DNA from: Jimgerdemannia flammicorona
Lineage: Eukaryota > Mucoromycota > Endogonomycetes > Endogonales > Endogonaceae
NCBI GenBank assembly: GCA_003990745.1
Contig: RBNI01000859.1
Span: 1-26,332, forward strand
Direction: 5' to 3'
DNA length: 26,332 nt
In this document: positions 1 to 8,201 of the stretch, one piece after another
Layout: each line of letters begins with the position of its first letter
Position numbering within the stretch: position 1 is the stretch's first letter
Notes under the pieces: generated by a model
Database searches by the model: none
Told to the model about the DNA's origin: nothing
The model's input: the letters and a program-made list of their open reading frames with translations, nothing else
Made by a program: the position numbers and the translations under genes

Positions 1-1614
1 TTTCTCCCCAATAACGCTCACCCTTCCCCCACTCTGCCTACAAATTTTCTCCACCAGATTACACCTCTGACCCTTCTGTATCCCCCAACCAAGCCACCAG
101 CCCGTCAAGGTATCCTCTATAAGACTCCGCCACCGCCTCAGCCAGACCTCCAGGCCCAGTCTCCTCCCCTCCTCGAAAACAAATAACCAGTGTCCGGCCA
201 ACCCTACCCAAATGGCCAGTGCCCAGCCAAGCGTGAGCCACTCCTTTCCCACCCCCCCCACTAGTCTGTCGCTCAAGTCCTCCCACCACCCCTGTATACC
301 AGAAACCCTGCCCCTCACCCCCAAAAGGTTCTCTACAGATTGCCAAAAGCTACTAAGTACCTCACACTCCCCTAACCAATGTTCTGGCATCTGTACATAA
401 CCCCCTTCCTGACCCACATTATAGCACTCCTTACAGTCAAAAATTCCTCCCTCGACAAGGTGACCTGAGTGGTAATTGAGCATGACATTCCTCCTCAATA
501 TGCACCACCAAGTCACCCAATACTTTGGCGGTAGCCATCTCTTCACCTCAGCACACCATGCCCAGATACTCCGCCAGTCCCACCCCTCGCCAATTCCGAC
601 ACCTTGCTAACCACTGGGCCACAGATCCAGGCCTGGACCCCTCTGGCAGTCTATTCCATCACTAATATCAAACTCAAGCAATGGGACCCCGTCCAGTAGT
701 ACCCGATCCCACCTCCACATCCCCGGGTCCCAGTCTGCCTCTCCTTCATTTCCCTGCCAACGGATCCCGATGCGGTGTGCTCCCTCTGCTATCCCCCACC
801 AGAAGCCTCGAAATCGCAATCGAGCAGTGTTCTGAAGTCCAACCAAGGCCAGGAGATCGCCAGTCGAACCCCGGGGCGCAGACCGCCGCTCCCAAACCTT
901 CTGCAAAAGGGGAACCCAACCACCCCCTCTCAATTCCACGGCTCTCTTCAACCACCAAGCCCTTAAGCAGTGTAGCCTCTTCGGGAAATCAACCAGTCCT
1001 AGTCCGCCACTTGCCACCGGTAGGGACAAGACCTCCCAGCCTATCTGACTTCTCCTCCCAGCCCAGATCCATCCCTTGGCAAGCTTCAACAGCCTCCTCA
1101 CCACCCAGGGTAGAAAGTCCAGATGGTACGCCAAATACCACAGCTTCGGGAGCCAGTAAATATTCAAAATTGTAACACGCCCAACAAGGGACAGATGATG
1201 GCCCCCCCAACTCCGCAGGGCCTCTCCCCATATAACGACCCGCTGCTCCCACCAATGCCTGGGTAGTATTGACCCATATACCGAAAGATATATCCTCAAG
1301 TACCGCACTGCCTCTCCTGCAGGGACAACCGTTCCGATAATCTCCCCACCCACCAGACCATTGCCAAGCACCATTGTTTCGCACTTATGCCAATTAAGTC
1401 GGGCCCCAGAATTCTTCTCATACCACTCCATTGTCTCCTTAAGCTCCTCAACGTCTGCAATTGATCCCAATCCAACCAACATGTCATCAGCGAAGGCCCC
1501 CACCTTCCACGTAATGCCAAAAATAGAGAGCCCCACTATCTTCCTCCTGATTCTATCCAATAGCGGTTCCAGAGAGAGAGCATACAGAATGGGGGACAAC
1601 AGGTCCCCCTGGGG
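1..1614 (-). mobile_element. Family A LINE, 5'-truncated young copy
   Basis: A non-LTR retrotransposon fragment on the minus strand. It starts inside the reverse transcriptase gene at the PQGD motif (1614-1603) and continues in one frame to the left edge, so the 3' end and poly(A) tail lie outside the window. It aligns along its whole length with the older family A copy at 18623-24484: for example the GAGTGCTATAATGT stretch near 420-435 (complement) recurs near 23920, and the frames match from the RT motif down to the last bases seen. CpG sites and open frame are mostly kept here while the other copy has lost nearly all of them, so this is the younger insertion. Its right edge abuts family B sequence 5' to 5'. 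Confidence 0.85.
1..1614 (-). pseudogene. Family A ORF2 C-terminal half: RT palm, thumb and CCHC motif
   Basis: Encodes the C-terminal part of a LINE polyprotein. Reading from 1614 leftwards: PQGDLLSP (RT motif 4, 1614-1591), then GAFADDM with the catalytic Asp pair at 1494-1483, then a thumb region with VGRVTILNIYWLPKLWY and GGLGLVDFPKRL, both typical of Tad-like and related LINEs. One in-frame TAG at 609-607 interrupts it; the aligned copy has TGG near this place, so a Trp codon was probably lost by G to A. Beyond the stop all 202 codons to the window edge are open and include a C-x2-C-x15-H-x4-C motif near 440-365, the usual C-terminal zinc-binding motif of LINE ORF2. The first ~16 residues of the predicted 351-residue ORF (1662-1615) are not element sequence: they are antisense family B. 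N-terminal endonuclease and RT motifs 0-3 are absent, so this copy cannot be autonomous. Confidence 0.85.
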
Positions 1615-1624
1615 TTTGTCAAAA
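1606..1624. other. 5'-to-5' junction of family A and family B
   Basis: Left of about 1614 the sequence matches family A on the minus strand (complement CCCCAGGGGGAC, compare 22734-22745). From 1616 it matches family B on the plus strand (TTGTCAAAAGTTCTCAATATG, compare 9262 onwards). One or two T bases at 1615-1616 cannot be assigned. Family B is entered in the middle of ORF1. The simplest reading is that a 5'-truncated family A element inserted into family B copy 1, whose missing 5' part would then lie left of the window. Confidence 0.8.
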
Positions 1625-2056
1625 GTTCTCAATATGTCATATGTCTCGGCGTCGACTATCAAATTCCTTCTCCGCCCTGATTATGTCATGGCGTTCCAAA
1701 AGAAGATGAAGGCGCTCGGGTTCTCGGTGCTGACGGCCTGGGACCCCGCGCTCCTATGCAACAAGAACGCCATGGAGGCCGTGAAGACACGGGTACTCCA
1801 ATCCTTCCATGCTCGGGTCCGGCAGTTGGCAGGCGATGCCACTGCGAAGAGGCCGGAGGTGCAGACCTTCTACAGAGCCTGGGCCACGGAACTTGGCCTT
1901 ACTCTCCCCTCCTCCGCCCCCCCGCCGGCCGGCCCTGCTTCGAAGGCAGGTGGTATGGTGGCCGTGACTGGGGTGATGGCGATGGATTTGGAAGCTGAGG
2001 CTTCCGCTTCGGGTGCTTCTCACGCTGTTGGCGCTAGCGCACCCGGCCCACAATAA
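1615..2056 (+). pseudogene. Family B ORF1, C-terminal part (copy 1)
   Basis: The last ~147 codons of the ORF1 (gag-like) protein, in frame from 1616 (LSKVLNMSYVSASTIKFLL) to a TAA at 2054-2056. The conserved block with SKVLNMSYV, FLLRPDYV and FQKKMKALGFSVL resembles the C-terminal nucleic-acid-binding region of ORF1 in other fungal LINEs, a similarity judged from memory. A low-complexity Ala/Pro/Gly/Ser tail follows. The apparent ATG start at 1361 lies in antisense family A sequence and is not genuine. The stop deserves note: copy 3 has ATGA here, giving ORF1 its TGA stop and ORF2 its start; in copy 1 this has become ATAA, which still stops ORF1 but destroys the ORF2 start codon. Confidence 0.75.
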
Positions 2057-5000
2057 GAGTTGGGTTCCTCAATACACATGGACTACCCCAGGACAAGTTC
2101 GATGTGTTCAGTCGGTTGATTGGTCCTGCCCTCGACATTCTTTTCGTATGTGAAACGTGGCACATTCCGCTGCGTCCCTCTCCGCTCATTCACATGTCCT
2201 CTCCTCCGGCGTCGCACAGGATCGTGGGTCACCAGAATGGTGGGCTTGTGGTCCTCGTGTCAAACCGTTTCGCCCCCCTTATTTCCGGGTCCTCTGCCAA
2301 CCCCTTCCATATCTGGCTCACGTTCCAGGGCCTGGCTTTGGTCGGGGTTTACGCCCCCCCCTCTCTTCCCATTGGTGGCTTCCGTGATCTTGTGTCTGGT
2401 CCCTTTCCGGGCAAGGCGCTTTTGATCGGTGACATCAACACTCGTTTCGGTGCCTGCCTTGGTGACGTCAACTCTGGTCCGTGTGATCGGATGGATATCG
2501 TCGACACTTCCCTGATGATGTGGTCGTTGAATCACTTGACCCCGGTGGCTGGTTCTACACGCGTTGATCACGCATTTGCCACCGCGTCCCTCCACACGTC
2601 ACTCACCTGCTCCACCCCTCCTGTCACCACCGACCACCCCTCTCTTCTTACTGTCTCCTTTCCCTTCTCCCCCTTGCCAGTTGCCACCTTGGCTGGTGTC
2701 CGTCGTTACTCTGCAAAATACCTGACCGATCCGGTCGTTCAAGCTCACCTTCGGGAATCAGCCGATATCGTTTGTGATATGGTTGTTAGGTCCATCTATT
2801 CTATCCGGGATCATGTTGCTGGCTTTCGCTCTGTGGAAGATCGTCAGCAATTCATTGATTCCCTGGATGCCCTTTTGACCTCTGGTCTACAGTCAGTTTG
2901 TGAGGACATTCTTGGCTCGTACGACGCAAGAGAAATCAGGGCGGCGCCGCTCTCTCGGCAGGACCTTCTTCACAGTGCATCTTCGGTCTCTGATGCTATC
3001 CGTGGTTTTAAGCGGGCGTATCGCTCCACCCCCCTTGCTCCCCTCTAGTCTCGATCCCCTGCTGTCCCGGTGTTCGACGACGTGGTTGCTTATTTTACCA
3101 CCATCTTCGGCCAGCTGGACGCCTCTCTTCGTCTCGATGACTCGGAAGATGTCTTCCCCCTCGGCGTGGGTGCTCTTGGACTGCAGGGTTGGTTTGACTA
3201 GCTGGCGGTTTGGAGGGCTATCCGCAGCTACCCCCTCTCAAAGGCCTGTGGAGCTGACTCCCTGCACGTCCGGATCCTTCGGGTGATGGCGAGTGAGGCT
3301 GATGCCCCCTGTAGTCTCTCCAAAGCCTTGTCCTTCTTCTTCCAGATGTGCGTGGTTTGGGGGCTCACTCCCCGCCACTGGAATTCTGCCATCATCGCCC
3401 CGATCCCCAAGAAGGAGGATTCACGAACGATTGATGGATTTCGCCCTATTGCTCTGACTGAAATGTTTCGTAGACTCTTCGAGCGGTATTTGGAAGGATA
3501 CGTCAAGAGCCGAAGTGACTTGACAGAAATGTCGCGCTGCCAAGGTGGCTTTCGAACCCGCTTCTCGTCCCTCTCCCATGTCTTGCTCTCGCACGAGACA
3601 TGGGCCAAGGGATGGGGCCGCCGTGTCTTTCTCGACCTCCGGCAGGCGTACGATCGAGTCTCCCTCAAGCTTATTCTCTCACGTCTTGAGGCGCGAGGTA
3701 CCGATGCGGCCCTCCTTAGCATTATCCGAAGCCTGTTCAACCACTGTTCTTATCAGGTGGTTGTTAATGGCCTCGTTACCCCTTCAGTCCACACTGAGCG
3801 CGGTCTTTTTCAAGGCTCTCTCCTCTCCCCCTGGCTCTTTGATGTCTTTATCGACCCCCTCGCCACCTCCTTTGATGAACAATTTAAGGAGTACGACTTT
3901 CCCCTAGGGCTCTTCTTCGCTGATGATATCGCCCTTACCCCCCACACTACCGCGGAAGGGCAAAGGATGATTGACTTCTGTGAGGATTGGCTCCTGGTGA
4001 ACGGTATGGAACTCAATCCTAAGAAGTGTGGTTATGTTGGCCCGGCTGACTGTACCATACGGATTGGGGGTGAACCCTGCCCGCGACCCTCCTCTTACAT
4101 GTACCTGGGCATACCGTACACCAACAAAGGGTTCGACTTTGTCGAGCTCGCGTTGCAGAATGCGGCAAAAGCGGAACGAACTCTTGGGTTCTGCCGTGCT
4201 CGTGGTCCCCTCTGGTCGCCAATGGTCAAGCTGGCCATCGTATGGACATTCATTAGGCCCCAGTTGGAATATAGCCTACCCCTTCTACGAGCCTCCTGCC
4301 CAGCTACTACCATGGGGCTTCAGGTATTAAAGCATCCCGAGAAGGTCTTTGATGACGCTGTTGCTTGGGCGGTTGGATTTTCTGGCCGTCCCTTGCTTGG
4401 CAGCTCGATTCTCGGCCTCCCTTCCTTCCTTCGTCGTACGTCTGACCTCTGTTGCATGTTCCAAGCCCATCTGGATTGGTGTAGCAAGTCCGGCAACAAC
4501 CCCATCAGCCCCCTTAGCGAGCGCTTTGTCACGCGTCCCCCAGGTTCTATCATTGACAAGTTCCGGCATTGGACCCCCTGGCTTGACTTCCTCGACTGAT
4601 ACTAGGACCTCTGTCCCCAGGTCCGCAAGACTCGCTCGCTCTGCTCCTTCCTCCAGTCCTTCCTTCGGGATCAGCTACTGCAAGAATGGGCTTCCTCCTC
4701 TCAGGCTCTCGTTCGGTATATTACCCCCAAAGGCCACTTGCGGTCGCGGGGCACCGACCGCGTCCTCTCCTTCCCCCCCCCGGCTTGTGTGTTCTGCGCT
4801 CGCCTGGCACTATGGCTATTTTGGCCAACCCCGCCCCTGCCCCTGTGGAGATAAGTTTCATCGTGGCCATCTCCTCAGGTGCGGTCTTCTCGACGGTTCG
4901 TATTCTGCTTTCCGAGATTCTTCCGATCGAGATGATCAACTCGATTGGTTTACCAGTGACGAATGGCAGGAGGAACTTCGTGCCTACCCTCTTCATGCTC

Positions 5001-5101
5001 TTCACGAGACAGCCTATCACGCTATCGACGCCATGTGTAACTCTGGTGGCCATCTCGCGGTCGGGTTCTGCCTGACCGAGATTACGAAGATGCTTGGGTG
5101 A
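2053..5101 (+). pseudogene. Family B ORF2: APE endonuclease and reverse transcriptase (copy 1)
   Basis: A ~1,016-codon ORF2, the best preserved in the window. Endonuclease: FLNTHGL near 2065, catalytic Glu in CETW (Glu 2152-2154), VGVYAPP near 2341, GDIN (2428-2439), RVDHAF near 2560 and TDHPSL (Asp-His 2632-2637); together these are the APE-type catalytic set. Reverse transcriptase: IAPIPKKED (~3394), FLDLRQAYDRV (~3628), LFQGSLLSPWLFDVFIDPL (~3805) and FADD (3916-3927). C-terminal zinc motif C-x-C-x4-H-x2-H-x3-C with ligands at 4838, 4844, 4859, 4868 and 4880. Lesions: start ATG changed to ATA (2053-2055), TAG 3046-3048, TAG 3199-3201, TGA 4597-4599, TAG 4603-4605, and one extra base in a C tract near 4773-4781 that shifts the frame before the zinc motif. 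All four stops fit C to T or G to A changes at Gln or Trp codons. The RT core 3202-4596 is uninterrupted. Confidence 0.9.
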
Positions 5102-5496
5102 TCGAGCGATCGCACATTTTCTTTATCTCCTTTTCTCCCCTCGTTTCCCCAGTTGGTTCCCCCGTTGTTGAGAGCGCATTGAGTTATTCATCTCCTGTCA
5201 GTCGTTTGGCGTTTAGTTGTCGATACGGTCTATGTAGTTGGCACCGGGCGAACGTGTATTATATCTTAGCCTTTCTTTTCTTTGCTTTTTTTTGCATTTA
5301 TTATCTCTATGGCCGTGACAAAATGGTTTATCCAGCCCGTCTATAGGGTGGTCACCTCTCTGGCCTTTGTTTTGTACTTCTTAGCTAGTTGTTTACTTCG
5401 CTGGCCTCGTTTTGCTTTTCTCATCTTAGGAGTCTTTGTCTTTTGTTGCTCCGATGTACTCTATCTCCTCTACAATGAATAAATTCTTACTTGAAG
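5102..5496 (+). other. Family B 3' UTR (copy 1)
   Basis: About 395 bp shared by all four copies (7590-7980, 12746-13137, 17003-17394). It ends in an AATAAA hexamer (5478-5483), then TTCTTACTTGAAG and the telomere repeat. A conserved 3' UTR is what an RT of this kind needs for recognition of its own RNA. By eye it holds 18 CpG sites in this copy, 12 in copy 2, 8 in copy 3 and none in copy 4. Confidence 0.8.
5309..5482 (+). CDS. Possible small hydrophobic ORF3 in the family B 3' UTR
   Basis: A 57-codon frame beginning MAVTKWFIQP, with two strongly hydrophobic stretches (about residues 15-30 and 35-52) that could be membrane segments. Its TAA stop at 5480-5482 lies within the AATAAA signal. In copy 2 the same frame is open (7769-7966) but the ATG has become ACG, so a start further upstream would be needed. 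Copies 3 and 4 carry stops. Differences between copies 1 and 2 are about as often amino-acid changing as silent (roughly five against four by eye), so there is no clear sign of selection. It may be chance. I do not recognise the protein. Confidence 0.25.
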   Translation: MAVTKWFIQPVYRVVTSLAFVLYFLASCLLRWPRFAFLILGVFVFCCSDVLYLLYNE

Positions 5497-5515
5497 CCTA
5501 ACCCTAACCCTAACC
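5497..5515 (+). repeat. Internal telomere repeat at copy 1/copy 2 joint
   Basis: Three units of CCTAAC (19 bp) directly after the family B tail TTCTTACTTGAAG. The next bases (ACCCCTCTCGCC) already match family B ORF2 around 10674, with a CC shared between repeat and element. Much too short to be a functional telomere; it is the 3' end of the element or a trace of the chromosome end it joined. Confidence 0.9.
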
Positions 5516-7589
5516 ACCCCTCTCGCCCCCCTCCAATCCCGATCCCCGACCGTTCCGGTGTTCGATGACATGGTGGTTTATTTTACTACTATCTTCGGCC
5601 AGCCGGATGCCTCTCTCCACCTTGATGACTCTGAGGATGTCTTCTCCCTTGGCATGAGTGCTCTTGGACTGCAGGGTTGGTTTGACCAGCCGGCGGTTTA
5701 GAGGGCTATCCGCAGCTACCCCCTCTCGAAGGCCTGTGGGGCTGACTCCTTACACGTCCGGATCCTTCGAGTGATGGCGGGTGAGGTTGATGCCCCCTAT
5801 AGCCTCTCCAAAGTCTTGTCCTTCTTCTTCCAGATGTGCATGGTTTGGGGGCTCACTCTCTGCTACTAGAACTCCGCCATTATCACCCTGATCCCTAAGA
5901 AGGAGGATTCGAGGACGATTGATGGATTTTGCCCGATCGCTCTTACCGAAATGTTTCGTAGACTCTCCGAGCAGTATTTGGAAGGTTACATCAAAAGCCG
6001 AAGTGGCCTGACAGAAATATCGCACTGCCAAGGCAGCTTCCGCACTCGCTTCTCGTCCCTCTCCCATGTCTTGCTTTCGCATGAGACATGGGCCAAGGGA
6101 TGGGGCCGCCATGTCTTTCTTGACCTCCGGCAGGCGTACGATCGAGTCCCCCTCAGGCTTATTCTTTCCCGCCTTGAGGAGCGAGATGCCAATGTAGCCC
6201 TCCTTAGCATTATCCGAAGCCTGTTCAATCACTGTTCTTATCAGGTGGTTGTTAATGGCCTTGTCACCCCTTCCGTCTCCACTGAGCGCGGTCTTTTTCA
6301 AGGCTCCCTTCTCTCTCCCTGGCTCTTTGATATCTTTATCGACCCCCTCGCCGCCTCCTTTGATGAAACATTTAAGGAGTTCGACTTCCCCCTAGGGCTC
6401 TTCTTCGCTGACGATATCGCTCTTACCCCCCCGCACTGCCGTGGAAGGGCAAAGAATGGTTGACTTTTGTGAGGATTGGCTTCTAGTGAACGGTATGGAG
6501 CTCAATCCCAAGAAGTGTGGTTATGTTGGCCCTACTGACTGTACCGTGCGGATTGGGGGCGAACCCTGCCCACGACCCCCCTCCTATGTGTACCTGGGCA
6601 TGCCGTATACCAACAAAGGGTTCGACTTTGTCGAGCTTGCATTGCAGAATGTGGCGAAGGCAGAACGAACTCTTGGGTTCTGCCATGCCTGTGGTCCCCT
6701 CTGGTCGCCAATGGTTAAGCTGGCCATCGTAAGGACATTCATTAGGCCTCAGTTGGAATATGGCCTTCCCCTTCTACATGCCTCCTGTCTGGCTACTACC
6801 ACGGGGCTTCAGGTATTGAAGCATCCCGAGAAGGTCTTTGATGATGCTGTTGCTTGGGCGGTTGGTTTTTCCGGCCGTCCCTTGCTTGGCAGTTCAATTC
6901 TTGGCCTCCCTTCCTTCCTTCGTCATACATCTGACCTCTGCTGCATGTTCCAAGCCCATCTGGATTGGTGTAGCAAGTCCGGCAACAACCCCATCGGCCC
7001 CCTTAGCGAGCGCTTTGTCATGCGTCCCCCGGGTTCTATTATTGACAAGTTCCGGCATTGGACCTCTTGGCTTGACTTCCTTGACTGGTACTGGGACCTT
7101 CGTCCCCAGGTTCACAAGACTCGCTCGCTCCGCTCCTTCCTTCAGTCCTTCCTTCGGGATCAGCTGCTGCAGGAATGGGCCTCCTCCTCTCAGGCTCTCA
7201 TTCAGTATATTACTCCCAAAGGCCGCTTGCGGTCACAGGGTGCCGATCATGTCCTCTCCTTCCCCCCCTAGCTTGTGCACTCTGCGCTCGCCTGGCGTTA
7301 TGGCTACTTTGGCCAACCCCGCCCCTGCCCCTGTGGAGATAAGTTTCATCGTGGCCATCTCCTCAGGTGCGGTCTTCTCGACGGTTCCTACTCTGCATTC
7401 CGAGGTTCTTCCGATCGAGATGAACAACTCGATTGGTTTACCAATGACGAATAGCAGAAAGAACTTCGCGCCTACCCTCTTCACGCTCTTCACGAGACAG
7501 CCTATCATGCTATCGACGCCATGTATAATTCTGGTGGCCATCTCGCGGTCGGGTTCTGCCTGACCGAGATTACGAAGATACTTGGGTGA
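5516..7589 (+). pseudogene. Family B ORF2, RT half (copy 2)
   Basis: Reverse transcriptase and C-terminal region without the endonuclease. FLDLRQAYDRVPLRL lies near 6115-6160, LFQGSLLSPWLFDIFIDPL near 6292 and FADDI near 6405. Nonsense codons: TAG at 5698-5700, about 5867-5869, 7269-7271 and about 7449-7451, each at a Trp codon in a sister copy (TGG to TAG). One extra C in the tract near 6426-6432, just after FADD, shifts the frame, so the protein reads in two pieces (5951-6463, then 6441 on). Zinc motif bases are kept near 7328-7370. The stop is TGA 7587-7589. No start codon: the copy is dead on arrival because of the truncation. Confidence 0.88.
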
Positions 7590-7980
7590 TTGAGCGATCG
7601 CACATTTTCTTTGTTTCCTTCTCTCTCCTTGTTTGCCCGGTTGATTCCCTGTTGTTGAGAGTGCATTGAGTTATTCATCTCATGTCAGTCGTTTGGTGTT
7701 TAGTTGTTGATACGGTTTATGGAGTTGGTGCCAGGCGAACGTGTATTATATCTTAGCTTTTCTTTTCTTTGCCTTTCGCATTTATTATCTTTACGGCTGT
7801 GACAAAATGGTTTATCCAGCCCACCCATAGGGTGGTCACCTCTCTGGCCTTTGTTTTGTACTTCTTAGCTAGTTGTTTACTTCGCTGGCCTTGTTTTGCT
7901 TTTCTCATCTTAGGAGTCCTTGTCTTTTGTTGCTCCGATGTACTCTATCTTCTCTATAACGAATAAATTCTTACTTGAAG

Positions 7981-7990
7981 CCTAACCCTA
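7981..7990 (+). repeat. Internal telomere repeat at copy 2/copy 3 joint
   Basis: CCTAACCCTA, the shortest of the joints, followed at once by the 5' end of copy 3 (GCCACTCACGTG). Confidence 0.85.
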
Positions 7991-8201
7991 GCCACTCACG
8001 TGATTTCCCCATTTGGCTAGATTCGGCTTTACAGCCTGAAGCTATTCCAAATTAAGAAAGCAGTCACTTTGATTAGCTAAGCCTCTCATCAGGTATAAAT
8101 ACCCCCCTTCTCTATTATTTTTTCGTTACACAAACAAAGGTCACGTGACCCGCGTTTCACAATTTCAAACAAACAAACAAATACACCTTCGCCTTTCGGT
8201 A
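7991..8201 (+). promoter_or_regulatory. Family B 5' UTR with TATA box and E-box palindromes
   Basis: Contains TCACGTGA at 7996-8003, TATAAATA at 8094-8101 and the 12-bp perfect palindrome GGTCACGTGACC at 8139-8150, followed by a CAAACAAACAAACAAA-type A-rich leader before the ATG at 8202. CACGTG is the core of sites bound by fungal bHLH factors such as Cbf1. A TATA box about 100 bp inside the element suggests transcription could start near 8125-8135, which would lose the first ~130 bp of the element on each cycle unless an upstream start is also used. The promoter role is inferred. Confidence 0.55.

Larger units (their letters stand above)
1615..5515 (+). mobile_element. Family B telomeric LINE, copy 1 (youngest)
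   Basis: Holds the C-terminal part of ORF1, all of ORF2, the 3' UTR and a telomere-repeat 3' end. It aligns with copy 3 from 9262 on. ORF2 carries only a few nonsense codons and one frameshift, and the 3' UTR keeps 18 CpG sites, the most of any copy in the window; I infer it is the most recent of the array. The left boundary is the junction with the family A fragment, so it is unclear whether the copy was full length. There is no target-site duplication; its 3' telomere motif is joined directly to the truncated 5' end of copy 2. Confidence 0.9.
5516..7990 (+). mobile_element. Family B telomeric LINE, copy 2 (5'-truncated)
   Basis: Begins inside ORF2, between the endonuclease and RT regions (equivalent to about 10674 in copy 3), and runs through the 3' UTR to the telomere motif. 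Such 5' truncation is typical of target-primed reverse transcription that stops early. AATAAA lies at 7962-7967. The 3' UTR keeps 12 CpG sites, between copies 1 and 3. Confidence 0.9.

Noticed and set aside
681..1175. 164-residue plus-strand frame
   Set aside because: Antisense to the family A RT thumb region; Pro/Ser-rich shadow with no domain.
1361..1615. ATG start at 1361 for the family B ORF1 remnant
   Set aside because: This part is antisense family A; the joined frame is a chance fusion across the junction.
3228..3740. Long minus-strand frames inside family B copies (3228-3740, 5750-6301, 11930-12697 and similar)
   Set aside because: They lie antisense to the RT gene, which shows clear motifs on the plus strand, and recur in each copy only because the copies are homologous.
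5497..5515. The telomere repeats as an actual chromosome end
   Set aside because: Each tract is only 10-22 bp and has element sequence on both sides; they are internal joints.
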